Shown here: positions 1 to 11,601 of the stretch, one piece after another | Layout: each line of letters begins with the position of its first letter | How positions within the stretch are numbered: position 1 is the first letter of the stretch | NCBI GenBank assembly: GCA_030761205.1 | Contig: JAULJL010000003.1 | Span: 2,356,001-2,420,000 of the forward strand | DNA length: 64,000 nt | Source: Fremontodendron californicum | Lineage: Eukaryota; Streptophyta; Magnoliopsida; Malvales; Malvaceae | Direction of reading: 5' to 3' | The notes under the pieces: model-generated | What the model was told of the DNA's origin: nothing | Seen by the model: the letters and a program-made list of their open reading frames with translations, nothing else | The model's database searches: none | Position numbers and translations under genes: made by a program

Positions 1-1297
1 CATTTTCAATATTTTAGATTATTGGAATTATAATGACATAATAACAGATGAATATCCTACCTTAATTCAGTGATAAGAATATGTATTTTTCAATTCAAAT
101 AATCGATAATAAATCTCTCTTCCCCAAATCAAAAAAAGGTAAAACATTTGGGTATCGACATTTGACAATTCCACTAACAAATTACAACCAAGCAAAGTTA
201 ATTGCAGGATGTCGAAGCTAATCATCTCGGAGGCATTAACTTTCACCAATGAAAGTAGTAGCTGCCTGAATTATTGGGAAGGGGAACGTGCTTACAAATT
301 CAAGGTATTTCATCCACTTTCCCACTTTTAATGCATCTTCAAACGCTTTGCAAATGAGTAGTAAAAATGTTTATGTGTTGGATTTGGATCGAGTTTAAGT
401 TTTATAATATTTTATTTGTTAAAGTTCAGTTCGATTCAAAATATGAATAAAAAATTTTGTCCAAGCTCAACCGTCATGTAAAACCACTATCTAAGCTTGC
501 TCAAATTTATACACGAAGAGATCGATCGCTTTGTAAAAGAGATTGATTCTATGTAAAAAAAAATCGATTATTTTAGAATTTTATATTAGTAATAGTAAAT
601 TGGACTTGACCGGCGTGGACACAAATGTCATGTTCAATGCTAGGCTTGTTTTTTAAATGGGTCTAATTTTTTTTACTCAAATTTGTTTTTCAAATTTAAT
701 ATTTCTATCAAAATTCTCTCAAATATTAAATAAATTTTTGAATTTAAACGAATAACTCGATCTTTGAACAATTTTAATAATTAGAAAACAAACAAATGTG
801 CACGAGGAACACAGGAGAAAGGAAGTTGTTTTGGTGCACCCACAGTGGGCCCAAGAGTTATAAACAAAGGGCCCTGGTTCAGAACGATAGGCTTCAATCA
901 CAAGCCCATTTGCTTTGATTTAACTTTTGGCAAGGCTAGAGAGAAAAAGAGAAGACATGTTACCGCTATGCTAACCCAGCAATCCTTGTCCTTCGTGATT
1001 AAGCTGAGTGCTTGCTTATGGAGGAGGGAATGGCATATTGTTGGCCCTGTTGGGAATTTAATAGGTTTTTTTTTCCCTAGGAGCCAACAAGCAGATATGA
1101 TGCGGCACTTTTTCACATTATCTCCCTTTGTTTTCTACAATATCCACTAACTTCTACAATCCATCAATTTGGGTCAAAAATTAGAACAGTGTTGGGTCGA
1201 GGGATCTAAGATTATAAATGAGTCGAACTTGAACGAATGTGATTTTGTTCGTTTACATTTAAAATTTGTTTGTGATTAGTTCTTGTTTTATTACGGT
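1..1297. other. Intergenic, no gene seen
   Basis: AT-rich DNA with short open frames only, none with recognisable protein similarity. Scattered GGGCCC/TGGGCC-like motifs occur around 845-875. Nothing else is supported. Confidence 0.6.
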
Positions 1298-2460
1298 GCG
1301 TTTGGATGAGTGATTTTAAGGAGATAATTCATTTGTAGAGAGATTTTCAAAATTAAAATGAAATTAGTTTGTTTGGTAAAATAAAATTAGAATTCAAATT
1401 TCACTTCAAGAGGTGAAATTTGTAAAAAAAAATTAGATTTTTTAATAAGATATTAACATTTATTATATTTTATGTAACTTTTTAATTTCTTAAAATCTAA
1501 CTATAAAACTCATTTTAGAAATTTTTTTTTTTAATTTTTTCATGTTATCAGTAATATTTATATATTTTTATCAATCTGACATAGGGCTGTAAATGAACCG
1601 AGCTTGAACGAACAAGCCTTTGTTCGTGTTCGTTTATTTATTTTTGAGCTTGTTCGTGTTCAGTTCGTGTTCGTTAAGGATTTTCAAATTGTGTTCAAGC
1701 TCTGTTCGTTTAAAATTGAGTGTGTTCGTGTTCGTTCATTTAATGTTCATGAAAAAGTTCGTGAACATTAAATGAACATGTTCATGAACATATAATTGAA
1801 CATGTTCGCGAACCAAAAAAAAAAATTTCATGAACAATAAATAAACAAACAAATATAAAACAAGTCAATTTTATATTATTATTAAATATAAAATAATAAA
1901 ATACAAACATAATTAAATTAAATTTATTACTAAATTATTAAATTTAAGTTATTAAATAATATTAATTATATTATAAATAAAATACAAATAATAATAATAA
2001 TATTAATTATATTATAAACGAACAATAAACGAACATAAACGAGCTTTAAACAAACTAATAAACGAGCTTGAAACGAACCATAAACGAGCTTGTTCGTGAA
2101 CATAAACGAACCGAACACACATCTGTTCGAACTCGGTTCGTTTAATAAATGAACCTTAAAATTGTGTTCATAATCGTTTATTTAGCTTAATAAACGAACA
2201 TAAACGAACAGAAATCGAACGGTTCGTCGAACGCTCTGTTCGTTTACAGCCCTAAATTCTGACATCAATTTTGCATATTTTTCTTATTTTATCTCTAATG
2301 TTATTATTTATCTATTATAATTATTTTTTATCTCATCAAATTTCAATATTAATTTTTTTTTAAAAAAATATTTATCAAACAATACAATTATAAATATTAA
2401 TATTTTAAAATACTAACGTTTCAAAATTCTTTGAAATTTTAAAATTTATCATTCACCCAT
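1298..2460. repeat. Possible larger MITE-like repeat enclosing a hAT MITE
   Basis: The left side begins near GGTGCGTTTGGATGAGTGA. The right side, read on the reverse strand, carries a related GGGTGAATGAT followed by TTTTAAAATTTC. Together they resemble diverged inverted ends of an AT-rich MITE of the kind common in plants. A better-defined hAT-like element (1582-2254) lies inside. The boundaries and a target duplication could not be fixed, so this is tentative. Confidence 0.3.
1582..2254. mobile_element. hAT-like MITE, foldback type
   Basis: The ends are inverted: TAGGGCTGTAAA at the left and TTTACAGCCCTA at the right, 12 of 12 matching. The interior is rich in GTTCG/CGAAC words that pair left half against right half, so the element is a long imperfect palindrome. 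It has no coding capacity. The flanks read AATCTGACA and AATTCTGACA, which look like a target duplication with one indel. The end sequence and small size suggest a non-autonomous hAT-type element. Confidence 0.75.
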
Positions 2461-3015
2461 GGAAGCTTGATTTTTGGAATAGATTTTTTAAAGCTCTAGG
2501 CCCAAGTTGCCAATAGTTTCAGGCCTCTCTCATTGCAAAAATTGAGCCCAGGGATTGAAACCATGTTGAAATACGGCCCATGGAAGATAAAACGGTCCTA
2601 GTCCAAGACTTTCCGCTTTGCTATTCAACTGTGATGGAGCAAAACAATTATTTTATTCAAATGGGATGGAAACAAAAATGGTGGAACCTATCTGAACCCC
2701 TTAAACCCGAGCCAGATCCACCTCAGCAAGCAAGAGAAGAAGAGAAAAAAAATGGAGAAAAAACTAGTGAAACATGCAAATTCATCTTATGGCTTCAGTT
2801 GGCACAGCTTATTCTGCACCTATGGTTCTTATTCAAGGTAACCTTGATTAGGATATCATCATTCATTTTTGGATTGTTTGTGTGTTGCAGAGACTTCTTT
2901 CTTGCCATTTTGAGCTTGATCGGCATCTTCTTGAATATGTAAATGGAAAATAGCTGATTCATGTAGGCTATACCTGGCAGTTAGACTTCAATTTGTGATT
3001 CTCACTTCCTAGATG
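2461..3015. other. Intergenic, one unsupported 120-codon frame
   Basis: An open frame at 2580-2942 (+) would encode a 120-residue protein with a basic middle and a hydrophobic C-terminal half. No family is recognised, the codon pattern is not distinctive, and no promoter or splice context supports it. It is not called as a gene. Confidence 0.4.
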
Positions 3016-3183
3016 CTATATTACTCGGACTCGGATACAACTATCGAACACGGATATGTGTTCATTTTTTTCAAGATTTTCATATATTTGGAGGGTTTTT
3101 GAAAGATCATATCCTCGTACTTATGTCCAGATATACGTCGGACGCGAATACTTCAAGAAAATTAAATAATCGAAACAACATAG
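3016..3183 (+). mobile_element. Small TIR element, copy a
   Basis: About 170 bp beginning CTATATTACTCGGACTC and ending CAACATAG. It aligns along its length with the two copies in the HD-ZIP III gene introns (16931-17115 and 17892-18074). The interior shares a GGATATGTGTTC-like word, a GGATCATATCC-like word and a terminal ACTTCAAGAAAA stretch. The flanks CCTAGAT and CTTGGAT may be a degraded 7-bp target duplication. Confidence 0.65.
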
Positions 3184-3233
3184 CTTGGATGTACACCATA
3201 CAGCTAAAGAGCACTTGAAACTAGAGGTGGCAA

Positions 3234-3530
3234 TTGGGCGGGTTCGGGCGGGTTCGGGTCGGGTTCATTCGGGTTCGGGTTCATTCGGGTTCGGGCTCAT
3301 TCGGGTTCGGGTCCATTCGGGTTCGGGCTCATTCGGGTTCGGGCTCATTCGGGTTCGGGCCCATTCGGGTTCGGGCCCATTCGGGTTCGGGCTCATTCGG
3401 GTTCGGGCCTATTCGGGTTCGGGTTCGGGTTCGGTCTGGGTTCGGGTTTGGTTTGGGTTCGGGTATGTTTTACATCATTTTCAGTCTGGGTCCATTCGGG
3501 TTCGGGCCCATTCGGCTTTGGGCCTAGATC
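3234..3530 (+). repeat. Left GGGTTC-rich subterminal array
   Basis: Many tandem GGGTTC units are interspersed with CATT, so the period alternates near 16 bp (CATTCGGGTTCGGGCC and variants). The long open frames across it in several phases come from the repeat and are not genes. The same array recurs in direct orientation at the other end of the element. Confidence 0.9.
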
Positions 3531-3764
3531 TAGGTCATTCTGGGTATTTTTTGAAGAATCTAAGGTTAAAAAGGGAAAGAAGAGAGAAAGAGGAACAGTT
3601 TGGGCTAATTTCAGAAGTGATCGGCTGTCGGTGAACGGCGGCCGACGACGATGGACGGTGGACGGTGCGGTGGTTCGGCATCAGTTTCTGGGTTGGGGGT
3701 GGTTTCTGGGATTTTAGGGGTTGAACACTTAGAGAGAGGATGGAGGAAAAAAAGAAGGGGTTTT

Positions 3765-3905
3765 ATAACCCCTGGAGCGGGTCGCGGTGACCCGCACGTC
3801 GACCCGCGGGTCGACTTGGGGTCCGCGCACTCGACCCGCTCCCTGGAGCGGGTCGCGTTGACCCGCGGGTCGACCCGGGGTCCGCGCACCCGACCCGCTT
3901 CAGGT
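3765..3905. repeat. GC-rich tandem duplication
   Basis: Two adjacent diverged copies of a 60-70 bp block begin CCTGGAGCGGGTCGCG. They contain GACCCGCGGGTC-type palindromes and end at CGACCCGCT. The block is far more GC-rich than its surroundings and could fold strongly. It is not coding. Confidence 0.75.
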
Positions 3906-4134
3906 AAAAAAAAAACCGAAAATAAAATTCTCTAAAAACGGATTTCTTTCTCGGGATGGTCGGAGCATCAATCGTTCTTTGAAATGGTCCGAGTAAGAAT
4001 AGTAATCGAAATACTATCGAAAAGGAGTGATTCGAGAATTATTCTTACATAGATAATTTCTTTTATTTCTGAAATAATTATTAAAAGCATTTTAATTTAC
4101 TTTTCAAAAAGAAAAAAGGTTTTAAGAAATGCGA

Positions 4135-4585
4135 ATTACCGACGACGGAATTCAAAGGACGTCACGGTAGTGATTCCTAAGATATCTTGAGGTGAGAGAA
4201 TTTCGTTAAATATCACCACGAGTGGTGGGAGTATTTAGCGACAAGCTCAATACAAAAATTCATAAAAAGATGGAAATAATAAAAATGAATAAATAGTGAA
4301 TGTTATCCGCTCGATATGTGGCCATGCTCGTGTTTTTAACATTATGATTTGCATTTTTAATCTTATAGTTCGGTATTTAATCATACGTCTTATATGCTAA
4401 GTCGTGTGCATCCGATATTTAAATATTCGCATCATACGCATTTAAATAAAAAAAATGGATGTAAATTGCCGACGACAGAATTCGAAGGATATCACGGTTG
4501 TGATTCCTAAGATATCTTGAGGTGAGAAGATCTCGTTAAATACCACCAAGAGTGTTGGGAATATTTAATGAGTATTTTCAATAAC
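4135..4585 (+). repeat. Direct repeat of a ~115 bp unit
   Basis: Two copies, starting near 4137 and 4466, share the words ATTCCTAAGATATCTTGAGG and TTCGTTAAATA/CTCGTTAAATA. They are separated by about 210 bp of AT-rich DNA. This may be an internal duplication within an LTR-type sequence. Confidence 0.7.
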
Positions 4586-4689
4586 AAATTTATGTTCACT
4601 TTCATTTTTTTTTAAAAATAATAACAGTTCCAAAAATTCAAAAAATAATAAACATGTTTTTTTTTATAAATAAAATAAAAATAAAAGAG

Positions 4690-5010
4690 AATTATTTTTA
4701 AATAGCGATGTCAAGTCCATTAAATCGAGATTTAAGATAACACGTGATTAAATGGTACCGTTTTCTAAACGGGTGTTGCGGGGGTGCTAATCCTTCCCCG
4801 CACGTAACCGACTCCCGAACCCAATTATGTTTTACTCTCTGGTTCAAAGCGCGGACTTCGAAATTGGTTTTACAAAATGTTTTAATTAATTTTAAAATAT
4901 TTTACTAAAACCGATTTTAATAGGTGGCCAATCACACCTAGCAAAAAAGATTGGTGGCGACTCCATTTGTGTTTTCAAAAACGTCTTAGCGGACGAAAAA
5001 CCGTTATGAC
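4690..5010 (+). other. LTR-like fragment (U5/3' end type)
   Basis: Contains GGGTGTTGCGGGGGTGCTAA, a CCGCACGTAACC word and, near its end, TTGGTGGCGACTCC. From memory these resemble the 3' part of LTRs of plant Ty3/gypsy elements. No complete LTR, PBS or coding region accompanies it, so it is probably a captured or relict fragment inside the hAT-like element. Confidence 0.45.
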
Positions 5011-5141
5011 ATATATATAATATATTAAATTTTAATTAAATTATTAAAAAAAATTAGAATAAAATTAATAATTAAAGTTATTGCTTTGTAAAAAAAAAAA
5101 AATTGAAATTTGATTATTTTTGTTTTTAGTATTAAATTCGG

Positions 5142-5396
5142 GTTCGGGTTCGGGCCGGTCTCGGGTTCGGGTTCATTCGGGTTCGGGCCCATTCGGGTTC
5201 GGGTCCATTCCAGTTCGGGTCCATTCGGGTTCGGGCCCATTCGGGTTCGGGTCCATTCGGGTTCGGGCCCATTCGGGTTCGGGCCCATTCGGGTTCGGGC
5301 TTTTTCGGGTTCGGGTTTTTGACTTTTTGGTCAAATCGGGTTTGGGCAGGTTCGGGTTCGGGTTTTTCTGGGCGGGTTTTCGGGTTCGGGTTCATT
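5142..5396 (+). repeat. Right GGGTTC-rich subterminal array
   Basis: This has the same hexamer-based array as the left end of the hAT-like element, in the same orientation. It is followed directly by the right terminal inverted repeat. Confidence 0.9.
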
Positions 5397-5730
5397 TTGC
5401 CACCTCTACTTGAAACTATATTAGCCACACTAGAGAATCAACCAAGCTTCCTGTATGTGTTAGTTCACTTTTTTGTGTCATATAATTGATTGGTGGGTTT
5501 TTGTTATTGACACAGTAGCAAATCATTAAGAAGCAGATGGGCCAAGAGTGGGCCAAATCCTCTATTTCCGCGCCGTTGATTGGGCCCCACAATTTGGTTG
5601 TCGGCCCACGCTCAGGCCGTCCCACTGGCACTTTTCTCACCCCGCTCCCCCTCCCCATTTTACTTGGGCTTGGCGTGCCTCATCTCATCTTTGACTTTGC
5701 TTCTTCACAAAGTTCAAAGCTATTACTAGC

Positions 5731-5755
5731 AGCACAGCACAGCACAGCACAGCAC
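5731..5755 (+). repeat. (AGCAC)5 microsatellite
   Basis: Five perfect pentamer units, seen directly. Confidence 0.95.
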
Positions 5756-5887
5756 ATACTACTACTAGTTGTAGAATATGGGGAAAAAATAGATTAAAAA
5801 TTTTGGTGAAATCTCTCACATGACATGATGCAAACTCCTTTAACAACCCTTTTTTTTTTTTTCTATTCACCCAAAATATATTGCTAT

Positions 5888-5932
5888 CTCAATTCTCAAT
5901 TCTCAGTTCTCAACTCTCAACTCTCAATTCTC
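5888..5932 (+). repeat. CTCAATT-type heptamer minisatellite
   Basis: About six heptamer units, variants of CTCAATT and CTCAACT, in tandem. Confidence 0.85.
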
Positions 5933-6804
5933 TATATATATAGTATAAGATTAAATTATACGCTTGTTCTTGTTTGTTCACTTATTTTATGATGTTTGTT
6001 GTTCACTACAATGTAATTTATAAATAAATAAAAAACTGACAGGGTAGAATTATAGGATTCAAATCTTAATCCCATGATGGGAACTTTTGGTTTTGGAGGG
6101 CCAAACCCTCTAACTTGTCACTTATATTTCAATTTTTTTGGTTTTGTTTTTCTATAATGTTGAATCAACAAATTTCAAGGTTATTAAAATATGGGTCACG
6201 TTTTAATAATATATATTTTTACTCTTTTATGTTATAGAACAAAGTTTTGAAGAGTTGGAGGGGGCAGTTGGGAGTTGCGGTTGAAGGACAGGGAGACATT
6301 ATAGGGAGGTGATGGCGGTGTTGGTGTCACAGTAAAGAACTGAAGAAGTGCAAACGGAGAAAGGGTGTGTTTGTTTGTGTGAAAATTGAAAAAAAGTCCG
6401 TTACGTTGACGAAACACAAATTCACGCTTCCCAACAGTAGAGAGAGTGAGTGAGAGAATGTCTTTTTTTTTTGTTGGCTCCCAACTCTGACACGCCGAAA
6501 GATGTCGACACGCGTACTATTTTTAGTGATCGCCGTTCCCCACTTAAACATACTCCCCTGCTTATCACATACACCATAGTGGTCCCCCCCTTTTTTTTTT
6601 TTTTTTTTTTTTTCATCTTTGTTCTCTAAATTTTACCATTTGTAATTTGTTCAATATGGGTTAAACTTAAAAAAATGAGGGGAAAATAAATATCTATGAA
6701 AGTTACTCAAAAGCTTTTTGGTGCAAAGCAAATCCAATAAATTCCCAAATCATAAAAATCAAAATAAAAAAAAACTACCAAATCATTTTTATGTCATTTT
6801 TTAT

Positions 6805-7266
6805 TAGGAATGTAAATGATATATCTGTGTTCACAAATTATTCGGGTTCAACTCGAAAAAAAAACTCGAACTCGGCTCGGTAATTTTCGAGTTGAGCTCG
6901 AGCTATCAAGCAAGCCGAATTCGAGTATCCTAATGCTTGATTCGAGTAGGTCGCGAGCCTAATCGAGTTTTTATTTTTAATATATATACATTTTTATTCA
7001 AATTAATATTGAAAAATCTCAATTAGAACTCGAACTCAAGTATTAATAATCGAGTTTGAAATCAAGTATGGGAATCGAGTTAATTTTTTCTAAGTAAACA
7101 AGCCTAATAAAATGAAGTCGAGCAGTTCGATTTTTATCTCGAATCGAGCTCGAATTTTAAAAATAAAACACGATCGAATTTTAACCGAATTTCGAATCTC
7201 AAATTTTGAATCAAACAAAAACTTGAACTTTTTACAATTTAAACTCGAGCTCGATTACACCCCCTA
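6805..7266. mobile_element. Diverged hAT-like MITE
   Basis: The left end TAGGAATGTAAATGA and right end TTACACCCCCTA (reverse TAGGGGGTGTAA) form an imperfect inverted repeat. The interior is rich in CTCGAG/GAGCTCG words that pair across the element. The flanking sequence is T-rich and does not give a clear 8-bp duplication. The type is inferred from end sequence and composition. Confidence 0.55.
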
Positions 7267-9434
7267 ATTTTTACCACTCTATCCAATTGCTCACTGCACG
7301 TGAATTATGCTCTCGTTTCGCAGCGCGTGAGGAAAAATGGTTAAAAAAAATATGGTACACCTAGGGTGGCTGGTAAGGAGCACGTTGTAAAGCGGAGGAG
7401 AGTCTTCACGCGTGCGGGGGACATACGCTTGGGTCCCCCCTCGTGTCGACCACGCCCCAGGATAAGGTTTGCTGGCGTCTCACTTGTGGAACACCTGTCA
7501 AACTGTTATTCGCTGTTCCTAAATTTGAAAAAGAAATTAAAAATAAAATTTGTAAACGATTGCTCTTCAATTATTTTTTGTAATAAAATTTAATATTAAA
7601 AATAAAAATTAAGAGTAATCTATATTAAAAAAAAAATGAACAAGCGCGAGTGGCGGGGTATGTTAGCACTTTTACCAGCCAGCGCCTTTCCACCCTTCTT
7701 TTATTTTCTTTTTTTACAGCCGTTGACATATTGCAAAAAATTGGATTAAAACATTAAAAAGTTTTACCACTAAACAACACGAAATCAGCTTAGATCAAGG
7801 CTTGGTTAACTTTAATGGGGTAAATTAAGGTTTCTTATATAATTGTTAAAAAAATATTAATAAAATTAATTTGAACTCAAAAAATTCATCCAACCTCTCG
7901 CACTTGAATTCAAACAAATCCAATTTAATAAAAAAATAATAATAAACTGAACTCAAAACAATCTCAAATTTAAATTAATCTAAATTTGAAAAACTCAAAA
8001 TATTAACCTAAAATATTAAAACACGAAATTATTCGAATTCAAAAAATTTGAACCTAAAATAAATCGAATCGAAATGATCCAATCCAAATTCATCCGCCAC
8101 ACCTAATTGTCATCACCTCTAACTAGTGTATTAAAATTAAAATTTAATTAAATTAAGAACAAAGGTTTTAAAAGTAAAAACGCTTATTTTAGTCTATCTT
8201 TGATAGCGGGTTAAAGTCTAATTAAGGATGCGGGAAGTCGAAGAATCAAACACCACTTAAGTTGGTCTGCCATTGCTTGGTTTTCAACCAATTTAATTGC
8301 TTAAAGAATTGGAAGGCTTAGATTATTTTTTCCACTTTAATGAATTTGATGTTGAGGGAGACACGAGAGGGAGGGGTTTTGAAATTAATGGTGATTGTTG
8401 AGATGAACTTTCATTGACTTGGCAAATTTTTTTCTTAAGTGCCATTCACTCGTTTACTCTTAGAAATAGATCGATAGTACCACAAAAAAGGTGTATTCCT
8501 TTGCCAAGTCTTTAAGTGATTAGCTCTCAAAATGTGTTATAATGAGTCTTGGTAAAGTATACCACCTTTTTCTTTTTTACTTGGATACATTTTGTCTAAA
8601 ATTTTACCCATTTTTTTTTTAACTTAAGATTTAGTCTAATTGATTCGTGTAATTATTTTTAACAAAGTGATATCCAATAAATATGAGATTCGAATCTCAA
8701 TATTTACGACTTTTTTTCTTATTCTTAGTTTGCGACGACATCTTTTGTACTAAAATTCTATTTTTTTTTCTTTTGTTTGTTAAGGTATGGTTATTCCCTT
8801 GCCGACTAATACTTCTCATATCATCATTTTCATATTATTTTTTGCGTCCAGAAAATAATTTTAGTGTAACTTCAATCTCCAAGATATAGTTTGTAGACAA
8901 ATAATTCTTAATTGAAAATTTAATATTTGAATTTGAGTTTCAATAGCTAGTTCAGATATTTGTGAATGACTGATGTATCAAGACCAAAATAATAAAAACT
9001 TTTGTAACTATAAGAAATAAAAACAAAAGAAATATTGTACCCGAGCATTTGATTTAAGTCATAAGTACATATATTTCAAGTTCGAAAAGCAGAATTTGAA
9101 TACTCCTTTTTGAAATTAAAAAAAAAAAAAAAAGAAAAAAAATACTTCACACTTAGAATTGTAATCGAATTCGGTACGCTGTTGAATAGGAATAAAATAG
9201 ACTTGGTCTTTCTACATTCAAACATTAATAAAGTCATTTATCACGATTAATTGGGAATACATTCATCCTTAAGTTATTGATAATGGGTTTTGACCAACTA
9301 TTAAGATTACTAAGGATTATATATAGAAATGATTGAATTCTTATATTGCTTCGATCTTGTCCTATAGTTGACTAAGCCCTTCCTCGTACTAGCTATCAAA
9401 AAAGCTATATGCTAATTAAAGTAGTTAACGTGAG
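7267..9434. other. Intergenic, possible degraded repeats
   Basis: AT-rich. At about 7800-8110 the sequence is rich in AACTCAAA/AATCGAA words and ends in CCGCCACACCTAATT, which resembles a degraded hAT end. GC-richer DNA near 7290-7500 contains CACGTG and CACGCGTG motifs. A TTAGTCTAATTG word at about 8629 followed by GAGATTCGAATCTC near 8684 is weakly like a tRNA-derived SINE head. No gene is called. Confidence 0.4.
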
Positions 9435-9491
9435 TTAGTTCAGTTAATTGAGTATTCATTAGTTTTTTGGTAAGTATTATGGTTCGAGTCT
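9435..9491 (+). repeat. Possible tRNA-derived SINE head (A and B box-like)
   Basis: TTAGTTCAGTTAATTGAG at 9435-9452 resembles a pol III A box, and GGTTCGAGTCT at 9481-9491 matches a B box. The spacing is compatible with a tRNA-like promoter. No tRNA cloverleaf is evident, and the 3' end and target duplication were not found. Confidence 0.3.
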
Positions 9492-9646
9492 GACCAGCCG
9501 TCTCACTTAATGGGTGATCTTAATCTATAAGTACCTCTGTTAATCCTCTCTGAATTTTGTAGCATGTCCTGGTCCTAGATTGAGATAACATTCCTCACCT
9601 AAAATTTTTATCATCCAAAACAAAAGACAAGCCACTTGGTTGAAAG

Positions 9647-9930
9647 TAGACCTGTTCATGGACTGAGCTACAGCTCAGATTTTTTTTTCTTTCTTACCTA
9701 AGCCAGACCCTGAGCGGGCCCAGGTTGGCCTGCCGGCCTGTTTCACTATTCAAACAAATAATAAAATGTTATTTTTATATAAATATTTATAATTAATTTA
9801 AATAATTTTTTTAATGGTTTAACAGTGATCCGAGCAGGCTCAAATCATTCAAATTTCTGTCCAGACTCGATCCAATACGAGCCGGGCTTGTCGAGTCGGG
9901 CAGACGGCCCGGACCATTAGTGAAAGCTTA
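9647..9930. repeat. Possible degraded hAT-like repeat
   Basis: Begins TAGACCTGTTCATGG, an end sequence similar to the better-defined element at 23876-24156. Near its other side it is rich in GAGCCGGGC/GGCCCGG words. A matching right inverted end was not found, so the boundary is approximate. Confidence 0.35.
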
Positions 9931-11400
9931 GAAAGAATTCAAATTAGGCTAAACATTTACACTTCTAATGATATATAAGAATTTCCTTGTGTTTTTTATT
10001 CTTTATTTTTGCAATTACATAATTATGTAATACTAGTGATTACAATTATAGCGTTGAAAACTATGTTGGGTAATGTTTTGGTTAGCATCCAATGAATAAA
10101 ATTGAGGCATATATTGATTATTTATGTCACAATATAAGGGATCGAGTTAAAATGATGTGAGAGGAAAGGTGGTGATATGTTATGAGAAAGGGAGGCCGCA
10201 TGCAAGTTCCTTCATAATTTTTGTCCTCTTTAATTATTCTCAATCCCATGCATGAATTGATGCATCCAATCCTTCCTTTTGTTCAAGTTTTTTCTTCAAA
10301 ACCCCCACGTTGTATAACTTTACTTTAATCTCAACAAAAAATCTCACATTATTTATCTTTTGCAAATTAACTTTTGAAATTGAATTTATGATATCAGAGC
10401 CCATAAATTTATTGTTCATTTCGTCGAATTTTTTGTTTTGCATTTGTTTCGTCATATATATATATATATCCAAAATTTTACATTATTTATATCTTGTATT
10501 TGAATATATATATATACATATATAATATTTAAATTTGAATATTTTTCGTTTTATCTATATCATATTTATATATGATATAATTTTGAAAATAAATAAAGAT
10601 TTGACGGATTCAATGTTAAATTTATAACCGGACTTTTTTTATTCGTTTTGTTTCTTTACTATTGAAGTAAAACATTCTTTTAAAAAAATAATCTTAATTC
10701 AAGTAATGCATTGAAAACATGGAGGGTAATTTCGTCCAAGAAGAAGATGCGTAAGAACACGCGCTGAAACTGAGAGTGTGGATTCTATTAAGTCCATACT
10801 CCAATATAGTACAGTTATTTGCATATTTTACACACAAAAGAGAGCATTTTTAAGTTTTGAGAATGGCAAAGGAAAACCAAAGACAGCTAAGGAGAGTGCA
10901 AGAAAATAACAGAAAAGAAAGCATGCCTCCTAATATTGAATACGATTATATATAATATAAATACAATAAAAAAATAATTAAAATATAATACAATATAAAT
11001 ATAATAAAAAAATAATTAAAATATAACACGATATAAAAAATACGAATATGATATATATATATAAATATATCAAAATTTATATAATATAAATTATCAATAC
11101 GATTAAAATTTATATAAAAAAATATATTTTAAATATAATTATAACATTAAAAAAAATATGAACATGATATCAACACACAAATTATCAGATTAAAAGGCGG
11201 TGTATGCTTATAAGTTATAAGTCATAGCTGCAGAAGTAACAAGAAAAAAAAAAAGTCAGAAAAAAAAAAAAGGAGAAAGGAGAAGTAAAATAGACAAACA
11301 GTGTTATTATTATGATGTGAAAACAAAACAGTCTGATATTCTGTTCTGTCTGGTATTAAGGAGTCTTTCTTCTTCCTTTTAAATCTTTTCCTTTTAACAC
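9931..11400. other. AT-rich upstream region of the HD-ZIP III gene
   Basis: Very AT-rich, with TA-repeat tracts near 10455-10525 and 10940-11110. The promoter of the HD-ZIP III gene should lie here, but no single TATA box is compelling and no transcription start can be fixed. Confidence 0.5.
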
Positions 11401-11446
11401 CACACCATCTTCCCCTTCTCAATCAATCCCAATATCAAATCAATCC

Positions 11447-11472
11447 CTCTCTCTCTCTCTCTCTCTCTCTCT
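11447..11472 (+). repeat. (CT)n microsatellite in leader/promoter
   Basis: About 13 CT units roughly 475 bp upstream of the HD-ZIP III start codon. CT tracts are common in plant core promoters and leaders. Whether it is transcribed is not shown. Confidence 0.9.
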
Positions 11473-11601
11473 TCTTTCTTTTCCTTAAAAAAGAACCCAT
11501 CTTCATATATTAAGAGTTTAAGACCACTGCCCAGACGGAGAATTCTTGCATTGTTTTGTTCATCATTAACAACAAAGACAGCTGTTTTTGATCTTTTGAA
11601 C

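Larger units (their letters stand above)
3222..5408. mobile_element. hAT-like non-autonomous element, 2187 bp
   Basis: Perfect 12-bp terminal inverted repeats TAGAGGTGGCAA (3222-3233) and TTGCCACCTCTA (5397-5408) are flanked by a perfect 8-bp duplication CTTGAAAC (3214-3221 and 5409-5416). An 8-bp duplication with this end sequence is the hAT superfamily signature. No transposase is encoded. Both subterminal regions are arrays of a GGGTTC-type hexamer. The interior holds a GC-rich duplicated block, a separate direct repeat and retrotransposon-LTR-like sequence, so it is a composite carrier. Confidence 0.88.
5409..6804. other. Intergenic with TGGGCC motif cluster and low-complexity DNA
   Basis: Between 5537 and 5675 there are several TGGGCC/GGGCCC/GGCCCA motifs resembling plant site II promoter elements. 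No transcribed gene is evident next to them. The rest is AT-rich, with poly-T at about 6590-6613 and no credible coding region. Confidence 0.5.

Noticed and set aside
2580..2942. 120-codon open frame
   Set aside because: No recognised similarity, no splice or promoter support, and length compatible with chance.
3234..3530. GGGTTC arrays as telomeric or interstitial telomere repeats
   Set aside because: The plant telomere unit is TTTAGGG. These hexamers alternate with CATT, lie just inside hAT-like inverted ends and recur at both ends of one element, so they belong to the transposon.
3185..3935. Overlapping open frames rich in Gly, Ser, Arg and Phe
   Set aside because: They are by-products of the hexamer and GC-rich repeats, open in several phases at once and without a start context or known domain.
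9435..9491. A genuine tRNA gene
   Set aside because: Only A and B box-like words are present; no acceptor stem or cloverleaf could be formed by eye.
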